A program made the position numbers and the translations under genes. Below are positions 35,004 to 43,598 of a stretch of DNA of 47,642 nt, in pieces (positions within the stretch are counted from its first letter, which is position 1; each line of letters begins with the position of its first letter). Location of the stretch: NCBI GenBank assembly GCA_949299935.1, contig CASGCE010000031.1:1-47642 (forward strand), written 5' to 3'. The notes beneath the pieces were generated by a model, which was not told the DNA's origin, made no database searches, and worked only from the letters and a program-made list of their open reading frames with translations. The DNA comes from an uncultured bacterium. Lineage in GTDB: Bacteria; Cyanobacteriota; Vampirovibrionia; Gastranaerophilales; Gastranaerophilaceae.

Positions 35004-36341
35004 ATGAACATAACTCAAGAATTTGATACAATAGCTGCGATAGCCACACCTTTGGGTACAGGAGGTGTGGGTGTCATAAGGATTTCAGGCGATGAAAGTT
35101 TTCATATAGCGGAAAAGATTTTTAAAGGACAACCCCTCATTCCCGGGCATATTTCTCATGGTTGGGTCGAAGACAAAGGTTTAAAAATAGACGAGGTAAT
35201 AATACTTACATTCCGAAACCCGCATAGCTTTACGGGTGAAGATATTATTGAAATTCAATGTCATGGTGGTGTAAATGTAGTAAAGAACATTCTTAATTTA
35301 ATTTTAAAAAACGGGGCGCGAATGGCAGAACGTGGAGAATTTACCAAAAGAGCCTTTTTAAACAAAAAAATGGATTTATCACAAGCAGAAGCCGTAGCAG
35401 ATTTAATTCATGCAAAAACCCAAAATTTTGCGATACAATCAGCAAAAAATCTTTCGGGAATGTTACAACAAAAAGTACATGATATTCGCGGACAAATTTT
35501 CAACAGTTTGTCGCTTATGATAGCAGCGATAGATTTCCCGGATGATGTTAACGAGCCGTCATACGACTTATTAATTGATGATTTTGAAAAAATAATAAAA
35601 GAAGTTGATAGAGTACTTTTATGTGCCAAATCATCTGATATATTAAGACAAGGGGTAAAAGTAGCAATTGTTGGCAGACCCAATGTAGGGAAATCTTCAT
35701 TATTCAACAAATTATTAAACACAAAACGTGCAATAGTTACTGATATTGCAGGCACAACCAGGGATGTTATAAAGGAAACTTTGGATATGGATGTTGCAGT
35801 AACTCTCATTGACACAGCAGGGATAAGAGACACAGATGAAGTTGGTAAAGCCGAAGAACTTGGAATAGAATTTTCTAAACAATCCGCACAAGAAGCAGAT
35901 TTAATACTATTTGTTTACGATTCTAAAAAGGGATTAACAGATGAAGACAAAGTTATTTATGACTTAATAAAAGATAAAAAACATCTTATAGTAGCAAACA
36001 AATGTGATTTAACGGAAAAACGCGAGGCTAAAAACGTCAGGTACATTTCCACTCTCACAGGTGAAGGTTTGGAAGAATTAAAAGATAAAATTAAGAACAT
36101 TATATGTAATTTTTCCGCTGAAGAAACCGAATTTGTAACAAATGAACGCCAAGCCGGTTGTCTTATCAAATGCCGCGAGAGCCTTGTAAGGGCATTGAAT
36201 GAAGCAAAACGTGAGGAATTGCAAGATCTTATTTGTATAGACATAAAATCAGCACTGTTATTTTTAGACGAAATCACGGGTGAAGTAATAACTGATGAAA
36301 TTTTGAATAATATTTTTGATCATTTTTGTATAGGCAAGTAA
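35004..36341 (+). CDS. mnmE: tRNA modification GTPase MnmE
   Basis: The 445-residue GTPase modifies wobble uridine of certain tRNAs to carboxymethylaminomethyl-uridine together with MnmG. An N-terminal folate-binding domain (IAAIATPLGTGGVGVIRISG at about 10-29) is followed by a helical domain. This is split by a GTPase domain with G1 GRPNVGKS (about 222-229), G2 TT (TDIAGTTRD), G3 DTAG and G4 NKCD. The protein ends in the family C-terminus FDHFCIGK with the C(I/L)GK Cys. The start at 35004 (MNITQEF) is used, since the ATG at 34989 lies inside the -10 of the promoter. The -10 ends 6 bases before 35004 and there is no Shine-Dalgarno. A winged-helix gene is convergent, 1 base from the stop. Confidence 0.95.
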   Translation: MNITQEFDTIAAIATPLGTGGVGVIRISGDESFHIAEKIFKGQPLIPGHISHGWVEDKGLKIDEVIILTFRNPHSFTGEDIIEIQCHGGVNVVKNILNLILKNGARMAERGEFTKRAFLNKKMDLSQAEAVADLIHAKTQNFAIQSAKNLSGMLQQKVHDIRGQIFNSLSLMIAAIDFPDDVNEPSYDLLIDDFEKIIKEVDRVLLCAKSSDILRQGVKVAIVGRPNVGKSSLFNKLLNTKRAIVTDIAGTTRDVIKETLDMDVAVTLIDTAGIRDTDEVGKAEELGIEFSKQSAQEADLILFVYDSKKGLTDEDKVIYDLIKDKKHLIVANKCDLTEKREAKNVRYISTLTGEGLEELKDKIKNIICNFSAEETEFVTNERQAGCLIKCRESLVRALNEAKREELQDLICIDIKSALLFLDEITGEVITDEILNNIFDHFCIGK

Positions 36342-36342
36342 A

Positions 36343-36666
36343 TCAATAAGTAAAATATCTTTCAAAATCCACATCATCAAAACTGCAAAGCAATTTAAAT
36401 ATATCATCGTGTTCATCCATACGTTGAAAATTATATTCATCAAACTTCCAAAACTTTGGATTTATGCCCTTAACACGAACGACCCCTGCATCTTTAAGAA
36501 TATTCAATTTTTTTTTAACAATCTCAACCGGCAGTTCAACGAGTTTTGCCAACTCAACTGCTGTAATACCATCAGATTTTTCGCATTTTTCCGGAGTCAT
36601 AAACATCAGTTCAAGACCAACTTTTTTGAGTTCTTTATCTTCATATTCCAATTCATACTCATACAT
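36343..36666 (-). CDS. Small winged-helix DNA-binding protein
   Basis: The 107-residue protein has a winged-helix core (about 30-75): ITAVELAKLVELPVEIVKKK, then LNILKDAGVVRVKG. This resembles ArsR- or MarR-like domains, but no inducer-binding residues are obvious. An acidic tail follows (DEHDDIFKLLCSFDDVDFER). A TAAAAT (36673-36678) ends 6 bases before the ATG with no Shine-Dalgarno, so the mRNA is likely leaderless. It is convergent with mnmE and lies 72 bases after hydF on the same strand, so control of hydF is possible but not shown. Confidence 0.7.
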   Translation of the reverse strand: MYEYELEYEDKELKKVGLELMFMTPEKCEKSDGITAVELAKLVELPVEIVKKKLNILKDAGVVRVKGINPKFWKFDEYNFQRMDEHDDIFKLLCSFDDVDFERYFTY

Positions 36667-36738
36667 ACTGACATTTTACTTAAAGGCGAATAATTTTTTA
36701 TCATATTTATGGAGTAAATATAACCCAAACAGCCAAAA

Positions 36739-37917
36739 TTATTCAATTTTAAATATTTCAACAGCACGGGTTAAAATCCCCAGACAATATGAAATAGCAA
36801 TACCGTAATTTGTTATGGGGACATTCTTACCATTTGCAATAAGAATTCTTGACAATACTTCACGTCTGTTGGTCATACAAGCGCCACAGTGTACAATGAG
36901 CTTATATGGTGTAATATCAGGAAAATCATGCCCGGAATAATGCTCAAATATCAAGTTTTTACCCGTTTTTTGTCTCAACAATTCAGGTATTTTAACTTTT
37001 CCAATGTCATCGTCTATTGCATGATGTGAACAGCTTTCAAGAATCAAAACTTTGTCACCGTCGTGCAGATTTTCAACAACCCGCACGCCTTTCACAAATT
37101 CTTTTAAATCACCTTTTAATCTCGCGAACAATATTGAAAAAGAAGTTAAAGGGACATTTTCAGGTACAATTTCTGCCACTTTCTTAAATGCTTGAGAATC
37201 TGTTATAACAAGATTTGGGGCAGATTTCAAATTTTGTAAAGCTTCTTCTAATTCACTCTCTTTAACAACATAGCAAAGACAGCTGTTGTCTAATAAATCT
37301 CTTATTGTTTGCACCTGCGGCAAAATAAGTCTGCCTTTCGGCGCCTCCTTATCAATGGGAACAACAAGAACTACAGTACTTCCTTCGGGTACAAGATCAC
37401 CGACTATACTAGAAGTATTTACAAAATCATCAGGCAGAATTTTTACAAGCATTTCTTTAAACTTAAAGACAATATCCTCATCGGAAAATACAGAGGTATA
37501 TAAAACGTTCCTGTAATTATCAATTTCAGTTTTTTGAATATCACATTTGTTAACAACAATAAAATAAGGTATATTAAGCTCATTAAATTTTTGGATTAAT
37601 TTATTTTCATAATCATCGATACCTTTATAATCACAAACAATTACTCCAACATCGCACCGATTAACAATTTTCAAGGTTTTTTCAATACGTTTCATAGCCA
37701 AGTCTGTTTTATCATCCAAGCCTGCTGTATCCAAAAAATTTACAGGTCCGACCGGCAAAAATTCCATTGATTTTTCTACGACATCAGTTGTTGTTCCCGG
37801 GATGTCGGAAACAATAGAAACACTTTGACTGGAAATTTTATTAAGTAAAGAAGATTTTCCTACGTTAGTCTTACCAAAAATTCCTATATGCAATCTCATC
37901 GATTTAAGTGATTTCAT
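36739..37917 (-). CDS. hydF: FeFe hydrogenase maturation GTPase HydF
   Basis: The 392-residue protein is a maturation factor of FeFe hydrogenase. It is the scaffold on which the 2Fe subcluster is completed from HydE and HydG products. The GTPase domain (about 8-170) has P-loop GKTNVGKSSLL, DIPGTTTD, DTAG and NKCD. The dimerisation domain is in the middle. The C-terminal cluster domain keeps the ligand motif ESCSHHAIDDDIGKVKIP (about 294-311) and VHCGACMTNRREVL (about 346-359). The ATG at 37917 is chosen because GGAG lies 7 bases upstream; an earlier GTG at 37944 has none. HydE, HydG and the hydrogenase are not in this window. Presence implies fermentative hydrogen metabolism. Confidence 0.92.
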   Translation of the reverse strand: MKSLKSMRLHIGIFGKTNVGKSSLLNKISSQSVSIVSDIPGTTTDVVEKSMEFLPVGPVNFLDTAGLDDKTDLAMKRIEKTLKIVNRCDVGVIVCDYKGIDDYENKLIQKFNELNIPYFIVVNKCDIQKTEIDNYRNVLYTSVFSDEDIVFKFKEMLVKILPDDFVNTSSIVGDLVPEGSTVVLVVPIDKEAPKGRLILPQVQTIRDLLDNSCLCYVVKESELEEALQNLKSAPNLVITDSQAFKKVAEIVPENVPLTSFSILFARLKGDLKEFVKGVRVVENLHDGDKVLILESCSHHAIDDDIGKVKIPELLRQKTGKNLIFEHYSGHDFPDITPYKLIVHCGACMTNRREVLSRILIANGKNVPITNYGIAISYCLGILTRAVEIFKIE

Positions 37918-37969
37918 ACAAATTCTCCGATGTAATCTTATCACAAAATCGGTTAAAATATCATAATCA

Positions 37970-37998
37970 TTTACAAGTACTTATTTTTGTCATACAAT
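37970..37998 (+). promoter_or_regulatory. Promoter of gatA
   Basis: TTTACA (37970-37975), a 17-base spacer and TACAAT (37993-37998) form a good sigma-70 promoter 32 bases before the gatA ATG. It lies in the divergent region with hydF. Confidence 0.7.
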
Positions 37999-38030
37999 CT
38001 TTTTATAAAGATAGCTTTTAAGGAGAAAAT

Positions 38031-39494
38031 ATGAACGAGCTTTTAAGAAAGACGGCGAAAGAGCAATCCGAAGCCCTGAAGAATAAAGAAGTTTCTGCTG
38101 TTGAGCTTACAAAAGCAGCACTCGAAAGAATAAAAGATATTGATGACAAACTTTGTGCATTCAATTCTCTGACCGAAACTACCGCAATAGAAACTGCAAA
38201 AAAAGTTGATGGAAAAATTGCAAAAGGAGAGGATTTGCCTTTATTAGCAGGTATACCTCTGGCTCTAAAGGACAATATGAACTTAGTTGGCTCAAGAACG
38301 ACAGCATCAAGCAAAATACTTGAAAATTTTGTTTCACCATTTAACGCAACAATTACCCAAAAATTATTGAATAACTTGGTTCCTATACTCGGCAAGGCAA
38401 ACCTGGATGAATTTGCAATGGGGTCTTCAAACGAAAATTCGGCATTTAAAAAAGTACACAACCCATGGGACTTAAACAAAGTACCTGGGGGCTCCTCAGG
38501 CGGATCCGCAGCGAGTGTAGCAGCCTGTGAAGTAACGTTATCTCTGGGCTCTGACACTGGGGGTTCCATTCGTTTGCCTGCATCATTTTGCGGTATTGTT
38601 GGTATGAAGCCTACATATGGACGTGTCTCAAGATACGGGCTCATTGCTTTTGCTTCATCTCTTGATCAAATCGGACCGTTTGCAAGAACAGTCGAAGATG
38701 CCGCTAATCTTTTAGAAGTAATTTCAGGACATGACCCTAAAGATTCAACCTCTTTAAATCTCCCAGTTGAACACTACGCAGACAGCCTAAATAACGATAT
38801 CAAAGGTTTAAGAGTAGGTGTTATAAAAGAGCTTATGTCAGAGGGTTTGGCGCCTGATGTACAAAAAGCTATTGAAGCCGCTATTGATTGTTATAAAAAA
38901 TTGGGAGCTGAAATCGTTGAGATTTCATTGCCAAACTTGAAACATTCAATCGGAATTTATTATATTCTGGCGACGGCCGAATGTTCATCAAACTTGGCAA
39001 GATTTGATGGAGTGAGGTACGGCTACAGAACACCTGATGCTGATAATTTACTTGAAATGTACACAAAAACCCGTGCAGAAGGTTTCGGACCTGAAGTTAA
39101 GCGTCGTATAATGCTCGGAACATACGCTTTAAGTTCAGGCTATTATGATGCATATTACAAAAAAGCCCAACAAATGAGGGCATTGGTTACGCAAGATTTT
39201 GTTGAAGCATTCAAAAAAGCTGATATTCTGGTTTCACCGACATGCCCGAACACTGCGTTTGAATTGGGTGCAAAATCAAATGACCCGCTTGCAATGTATT
39301 TGACAGATATTGCCACAATAAGTGCAAACCTTGCGGGTATTCCGGGCTTAAGCGTTCCGGCCGGATTTGATAAAGATGGCATGCCAATAGGTTTACAAAT
39401 TTTGGCTCCGCAACTTCAAGAAGCTCGTTTATTCAATGCAGCTCATAAATTTGAAAGAGCAAACGATTATTATAAAAAACTTGCAGATATATAA
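38031..39494 (+). CDS. gatA: Aspartyl/glutamyl-tRNA amidotransferase subunit A
   Basis: The 487-residue amidase is the glutaminase subunit of GatCAB, which converts Glu-tRNA-Gln (and Asp-tRNA-Asn) to the amide form. The amidase-signature catalytic triad is seen: Lys in PLALKDNM (about 80), Ser in GGSSGGSAASV (about 155) and Ser in GSDTGGSIR (about 179). The length is typical. AAGGAG lies 6 bases before the ATG. gatB and gatC are not adjacent. With the tRNA-Gln(TTG) at 6280-6351 it suggests that glutamine is decoded by the indirect route. Confidence 0.95.
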   Translation: MNELLRKTAKEQSEALKNKEVSAVELTKAALERIKDIDDKLCAFNSLTETTAIETAKKVDGKIAKGEDLPLLAGIPLALKDNMNLVGSRTTASSKILENFVSPFNATITQKLLNNLVPILGKANLDEFAMGSSNENSAFKKVHNPWDLNKVPGGSSGGSAASVAACEVTLSLGSDTGGSIRLPASFCGIVGMKPTYGRVSRYGLIAFASSLDQIGPFARTVEDAANLLEVISGHDPKDSTSLNLPVEHYADSLNNDIKGLRVGVIKELMSEGLAPDVQKAIEAAIDCYKKLGAEIVEISLPNLKHSIGIYYILATAECSSNLARFDGVRYGYRTPDADNLLEMYTKTRAEGFGPEVKRRIMLGTYALSSGYYDAYYKKAQQMRALVTQDFVEAFKKADILVSPTCPNTAFELGAKSNDPLAMYLTDIATISANLAGIPGLSVPAGFDKDGMPIGLQILAPQLQEARLFNAAHKFERANDYYKKLADI

Positions 39495-39507
39495 TCTATT
39501 AAAACGA

Positions 39508-39535
39508 TTGATTTTAATCAATAATTTATTAAAAT
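39508..39535 (+). promoter_or_regulatory. Promoter of the secreted 187-residue protein, leaderless type
   Basis: TTGATT (39508-39513), a 16-base spacer and TAAAAT (39530-39535) precede the ATG at 39542 by 6 bases, with no Shine-Dalgarno between. Confidence 0.55.
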
Positions 39536-39541
39536 AAGTTT

Positions 39542-40105
39542 ATGAAAAAAATTTTAGCAGTCATATTCTTTATGATGTTTGCTTTGACAGCAAATGCAGA
39601 AGAAGCTGATTATGAACAAATTTATAGAGATTTAGCGGTACCCGAACACAAATATATTCATGATATAGATCCGGGTGAATTCTACGATATAAAAAATACC
39701 ACCTGGTCGCCCTATCCGCTTTTCAGGTTAACCGGACCTTTGTTTTTCAAAACCATCACCATAGAACCCGGATACTATCTTTTAACACCAAGAGAACATC
39801 AAGGGCAATGGTACATGCTATTCAAAGTTCAAGGAAAAATCAAGTACATAATTCCCGTGTATAAAAGAGATATTACCCCGGAATTTTTTTATGATGAGAA
39901 TTTACCTAAGCCCAAGTTAACCTGGTCACAAAATATTCATATTAAATTCCTTGATTTTGTTGGAAAACATTTTAAAAGTTCAAAAAGAAAACCCGCACCC
40001 CAAACCTACCTTGAAGCAACCGATTTAGACAACAATTTTTTATCACTTGTAGTATATTGGGGTACACACAGGTATTATATGATTTTCAGGACCGTAGGCT
40101 TGTAA
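39542..40105 (+). CDS. Secreted protein of unknown function
   Basis: The 187-residue product starts with a clear signal peptide (MKKILAVIFFMMFALTANAE, cleavage near 19). The mature part is beta-rich and aromatic (FRLTGPLFFKTITIEPGYYL, EHQGQWYMLFKVQGKI), with an approximate repeat of Trp/Tyr blocks. A basic stretch is near 135 (KHFKSSKRKP). I do not recognise a domain. It probably lies in the periplasm or envelope. The -10 TAAAAT ends 6 bases before the ATG, so the mRNA is probably leaderless. It is convergent with the FixC/FixX group. Confidence 0.75.
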   Translation: MKKILAVIFFMMFALTANAEEADYEQIYRDLAVPEHKYIHDIDPGEFYDIKNTTWSPYPLFRLTGPLFFKTITIEPGYYLLTPREHQGQWYMLFKVQGKIKYIIPVYKRDITPEFFYDENLPKPKLTWSQNIHIKFLDFVGKHFKSSKRKPAPQTYLEATDLDNNFLSLVVYWGTHRYYMIFRTVGL

Positions 40106-40137
40106 AACATAAAAGGGAATAAAATCACTTTTTACTA

Positions 40138-40515
40138 TCACTCAACTTCCTCTACGTCGGATTCTTCAGTTTTGATTTTATCAACAACCATTTTTGCCAT
40201 TTCTTTTGCAATAACATGTTGAGTTGCTTCAGGACAATTCTGCAGCATATTCATGGCTGTTCTGAGTGTGGTATCTATATCGTACCAGCGGCCTTTTCTG
40301 TTGTCGTCCAAACCTGACCCGACAGCATTAATAATATCCTCAACAGCTTCAAACTTTTCATCTTCAATGTTGTGTTCAATAATAATTTTAATCAAATTCA
40401 AAGCGATTCTGATTTGAGTTTGATCATCGCTATGCTCAAGCGTACTTACTGCCTGCGATAATACGGGATCTTTGTCATACCAGCGTCTTTGGTGATTACT
40501 GTACTCTTCTTTCAT
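40138..40515 (-). CDS. Protein with two copies of an RWYD helical unit, unknown function
   Basis: The 125-residue acidic protein has two related units of about 55 residues. The first begins RRWYDKDPVLSQAVSTLE (near 10) and the second GRWYDIDTTLRTAMNMLQ (near 75). Both are followed by a helix ending in I(I/V)(E/D)... (ALNLIKIIIEHN and AKEMAKMVVDKI). No catalytic residues or membrane segment is seen. I do not know the family. AAGGAGAC lies 7 bases before the ATG. It follows fixX by 15 bases on the same strand and so is the likely third gene of the fixC-fixX unit. Confidence 0.75.
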   Translation of the reverse strand: MKEEYSNHQRRWYDKDPVLSQAVSTLEHSDDQTQIRIALNLIKIIIEHNIEDEKFEAVEDIINAVGSGLDDNRKGRWYDIDTTLRTAMNMLQNCPEATQHVIAKEMAKMVVDKIKTEESDVEEVE

Positions 40516-40530
40516 CTTTTCGTCTCCTTT

Positions 40531-40806
40531 TTATCCTAATTTAAAAGTAACTCCTTTTGTGCCCTTGGGGTATTCCCACTTTAAACTCTGTTTTGCACAG
40601 GCAATTCTGCATGCGCCGCATTCCAGACAGTTTTCAAAATTTACGATAAGTTTTTGGTGTGTTTCATCCCACTCATAAACATTTGCGGGACAAATTGTTG
40701 TACAAATCCTGTTTGTACAAATTTTACACATCTCATTATCCGGTGTCAAATGAGAAACCGTATCAGGCGTATATTTAACCGTAAACAATTTATCTTCTAA
40801 TACCAT
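40531..40806 (-). CDS. fixX: FixX-like ferredoxin
   Basis: The 91-residue ferredoxin carries two Cys clusters: CKICTNRICTTICPANVY (about 27-44) and CLECGACRIACAKQSLKWEYP (about 61-79, here split). The second ends in a Cx2Cx2Cx3C motif for a 4Fe-4S cluster. The match with FixX includes LKWEYPKGTKGVTF at the C-terminus. FixX hands electrons between FixABC and quinone or other carriers. The ATG at 40806 overlaps the fixC stop by 10 bases; GGAG is 9 bases upstream. An earlier ATG at 40842 would add 12 residues. Either start is possible. Confidence 0.88.
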   Translation of the reverse strand: MVLEDKLFTVKYTPDTVSHLTPDNEMCKICTNRICTTICPANVYEWDETHQKLIVNFENCLECGACRIACAKQSLKWEYPKGTKGVTFKLG

Positions 40807-42104
40807 TTTAAAATGCTCCACAAAAGCCTTATCCCATGCCATATATCGCTGATTATATTCAAAAACTTCCGTTCTTTAAAGAAAGTTCCGACAAAATTAT
40901 AATATTTTTGACGTTTCGGAACGCTGTCAACGGATGTAAACATTTTGAAAAACCCGTTAACAGTTCTCAGATAATAATCCAAAAACGCATCGCTTTTTTT
41001 ATGTGCAATATCCATCAAATCTTTATAAGTTTTCAAATCCTTCATAACAAAAGAATTTTTGAGTTTTTCTTCATAACGCCGCAAAGTTTTGGCGGAAAAA
41101 TCATTTTTATTTAAAGCTTCAAGAGCAGTTTCAGCAGCAAGCTTACCGCTAATCATAGCAAGGTTTGTACCTTCCCAGTGAAGATTATTAACAAGCATCG
41201 CCGCGTCACCCGCAATCATAACACCATCCGCAAAAAGCTTCGGAACCTTATTATATCCGCCTTCCGGAATCAAATGCGCTGAATATTCCTCGAGTTCTCC
41301 CCCATTTATCAAAGGTGCAATAGTCGGATGTTTTTTTAATTCTTCCAACATGTCATATGGACGTATTCCGCGCTCAACAAGCTCGCTTAACGTAATCCCC
41401 AGACCGATAGTTATTGAATTCCGGTTTGTATACATAAAGCCCAGCCCTAACATCCCGAGCATCGGACCGCCGAAAATTTCATAAATACACCCCTCGTCAT
41501 CCGATATATTAAACCTGTCGTTAATTATGTTTTTATCAAGCTTAATAACCTCTTTGACGCTCAGAGCAACGTCCTTTGGCTGAATATCTTCACGCAAGCC
41601 GATTTGTTTTGCAAGAAGTGAATTGACACCGTCCGCAAGAACAACAATATCCGCGTAATAATCTTCAAGCTCTGTCCTGACACCCGTGACCTTGCCGTTT
41701 TCAGTCAAAAGCTCTTTTACAACGGTCTTTTCAACAAGATAAACCCCTGCTTTTTTGGCTTCTTCCGCCATCCAACGGTCAAATTTTGCGCGAATTACCG
41801 TATAACTTCCGGCAGTTTCTGTTTTATTTTTATAAGAAACAACAGTGCTGTCATCTTTACCTAAAATAGCGAATTTATGTTCAACATTACGCCTTTCAAG
41901 CGGTGCTGACGTTTCAAAATCCGGAAAAATTTCTTTTGTCGGCTGTGTATAAATCGCGCCGCCAAAGACATTTTTACTGCCCGCAAAACTTCCGCGCTCA
42001 ATCAAAACAACTTTTTTGCCTGCTCTTGCAATTGTAATTGCGCACGAAATACCGGCCGGACCTGCACCAACGACTATTACATCTGTTTTTTTATTTTTCG
42101 TCAT
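40797..42104 (-). CDS. fixC: FixC-like electron-transfer flavoprotein-quinone oxidoreductase
   Basis: The 435-residue FAD protein has the GxGxxG dinucleotide site VIVVGAGPAGISCAITIARA (about 10-29), then GGAIYTQP, RAKFDRWMAEEA and GDAAMLVN (about 296-303, second FAD motif). This is the FixC/ETF-QO family that oxidises electron transfer flavoprotein (FixAB) and passes electrons to quinone. It is followed by FixX, the small ferredoxin subunit (10-base overlap). FixA and FixB are not adjacent, so the electron donor is encoded elsewhere or differs. In anaerobes the complex is known for electron bifurcation or for carnitine metabolism. The organism's use here cannot be told. Confidence 0.88.
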   Translation of the reverse strand: MTKNKKTDVIVVGAGPAGISCAITIARAGKKVVLIERGSFAGSKNVFGGAIYTQPTKEIFPDFETSAPLERRNVEHKFAILGKDDSTVVSYKNKTETAGSYTVIRAKFDRWMAEEAKKAGVYLVEKTVVKELLTENGKVTGVRTELEDYYADIVVLADGVNSLLAKQIGLREDIQPKDVALSVKEVIKLDKNIINDRFNISDDEGCIYEIFGGPMLGMLGLGFMYTNRNSITIGLGITLSELVERGIRPYDMLEELKKHPTIAPLINGGELEEYSAHLIPEGGYNKVPKLFADGVMIAGDAAMLVNNLHWEGTNLAMISGKLAAETALEALNKNDFSAKTLRRYEEKLKNSFVMKDLKTYKDLMDIAHKKSDAFLDYYLRTVNGFFKMFTSVDSVPKRQKYYNFVGTFFKERKFLNIISDIWHGIRLLWSILKWY

Positions 42105-42124
42105 TTCCTCTCCGTGATATTAAT

Positions 42125-42153
42125 TATACACTAAATTTTATTCGTTGTAAAAT
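42125..42153 (+). promoter_or_regulatory. Promoter of rsmD, leaderless type
   Basis: TATACA (42125-42130), a 17-base spacer and TAAAAT (42148-42153) precede the ATG at 42161 by 7 bases, with no Shine-Dalgarno. TATACA is also the -35 of both mnmE and the TPR gene. Confidence 0.6.
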
Positions 42154-42160
42154 AGTTAAT

Positions 42161-42679
42161 ATGATTATAACTGCAGGAAAATATAAGGGGCGAAAAATTA
42201 CCGCACCGGATGAAAATATTACCCGTCCGACGCTGTCCAAGGTGAGAATGAGTGTTTTTAATACTCTGCAGTCAATGATAGATTTTGAAGGCAAAAGTTT
42301 TCTTGATATGTATGCGGGATCCGGTATTATGGGACTGGAAGCAATCTCCAGAGGATTTGAATCCGTCGTTGCAATCGAAAAGAACCCGAAAGCCGCTGCC
42401 GTCATTAAAAATAATTTTAAAAAATTTGATAATACACCTGAATTATTTGTTGGTGACAGCTTAAAAATCTGCTCTAAATTTGACCGCGAATTTGACGTAA
42501 TCTATATTGACCCGCCGTACTTTTCAGGGATTTACGAAAAAAGTTTAGAGGCAATAAAAAATATTGCCTCTAATATAATAATTCTGGAACATGTTGACGA
42601 TGTTGATTTTTGCGGTTATAAACTCATCAAACAAAAAAAATACAGCGATAAATTTGTAACGTTTTTATCAACTATTTAA
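42161..42679 (+). CDS. rsmD: 16S rRNA (guanine(966)-N(2))-methyltransferase
   Basis: The 172-residue enzyme methylates G966 of 16S rRNA using S-adenosylmethionine. It starts MIITAGKYKGRKI with TRPTLSKVRMSVFN (substrate-binding, about 22-35). The SAM site DMYAGSGIMGLEAISRGF is near 48-65, and the catalytic DPPYFSG near 124-130. It begins at the ATG at 42161, not at an upstream open frame that overlaps fixC. The -10 TAAAAT ends 7 bases before, with no Shine-Dalgarno. It is divergent from fixC and convergent with the pilin-like gene, overlapping its 3' end by 8 bases. Confidence 0.92.
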   Translation: MIITAGKYKGRKITAPDENITRPTLSKVRMSVFNTLQSMIDFEGKSFLDMYAGSGIMGLEAISRGFESVVAIEKNPKAAAVIKNNFKKFDNTPELFVGDSLKICSKFDREFDVIYIDPPYFSGIYEKSLEAIKNIASNIIILEHVDDVDFCGYKLIKQKKYSDKFVTFLSTI

Positions 42680-43598
42680 AACATTCGTCCAGCATCTGCT
42701 GAAAAGTTTTCCCGCCTTTTTCCGTTGCATAAGTTGCACTATTCAATTTATTTATTCCGGTTTGCGCATTACCCCTCAAGCTAAAAGAAAATATATCATA
42801 ACCCCATTTGTTTGGACCTTTAGTCCCGTTTATGTCCACGACAAAAATAGGCAAACCCGCTAAATAACGAGCATAACCTACAATATATGTTCCGTCAGCT
42901 AACACAAAGACAGGATAATTATTTTTCACAGGGGAATCAGCAAAAATTCCTGCAGGGTCATATTCTTTATCCGGATTTTGTTCTGATTTTACAACATCCA
43001 CACCTCTAAAGTCTTTCGGCAGGCACCCCTGTTCATATGCCTTATCTTTACATATTTTTGTTGTCTTTAATGTTTTTAAAAACAATTCCTCATAAAAATC
43101 ACTGCACTCCGAAGACTTTCCGTTTATATCCGTCGGAATGGGTTCTCCTGTTTCCGCACACCTATATACAGTACAGTTACCGTATTGATTTTTTTCATCT
43201 TCATCACATGTCGGGGTGCATTTGCCCGTATATGGATTTGCGCCATCCCAGTAATAACACTGTACAGGTCTGCCTCCTTTTGTCTGTATACCTATTACTG
43301 CCTGCCAGAAAGTGCTGTAGAATTTCTTGAATTGATTCTTTAATACCGCATGCTGTATGTTTCTTGATATCGTAGGTATTGTTAACGCTGCCACAACACC
43401 GATTATGCCCAATGTTATCAAGATTTCTGCCAGAGTGAATGCGACTTTTTTGGAAGATACTAAGTTGCTAAGGCAGTAAGGCACTAAGTGTTTATTGTGA
43501 GCTTTGCTCACATTTTTGTCACTTAGCCCCTCTCCTGTCACTTCGTGACACCCTCTCCCCAAGGGGCGAGGGATGATATTCTTGTCATTCTGAGCCAT
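42672..43598 (-). CDS. Type IV pilin-like protein with prepilin methylation motif and long odd leader
   Basis: The protein has 308 residues from the ATG at 43598. It has a prepilin signal: SSKKVAFTLAEILITLGIIG then VVAALTIPTI (residue about 50-80), with Glu at +5, but Ala instead of Gly before the Phe. A Cys-rich body follows (VQCYYWDGANPYTGKCTPTC, then YGNCTVYRC, CKDKAYEQGCLP), so at least eight Cys may form disulfides. The ATG at 43598 has no good Shine-Dalgarno. The frame stays open for about 65 more codons upstream with no ATG, GTG or TTG. The likely true entry is the GTG at 43795 (AGGAGG 6 bases before), through a G9 tract. The residues before the pilin motif are encoded by repeat-like palindromes. 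It is expected in the envelope or pseudopilus. Confidence 0.7.
   Translation of the reverse strand: MAQNDKNIIPRPLGRGCHEVTGEGLSDKNVSKAHNKHLVPYCLSNLVSSKKVAFTLAEILITLGIIGVVAALTIPTISRNIQHAVLKNQFKKFYSTFWQAVIGIQTKGGRPVQCYYWDGANPYTGKCTPTCDEDEKNQYGNCTVYRCAETGEPIPTDINGKSSECSDFYEELFLKTLKTTKICKDKAYEQGCLPKDFRGVDVVKSEQNPDKEYDPAGIFADSPVKNNYPVFVLADGTYIVGYARYLAGLPIFVVDINGTKGPNKWGYDIFSFSLRGNAQTGINKLNSATYATEKGGKTFQQMLDECFK

Noticed and set aside
42038-42160. Open frame upstream of rsmD
   Set aside because: It runs antisense through the start of fixC. The family start MIITAGKYKG is at 42161, with a promoter just above.
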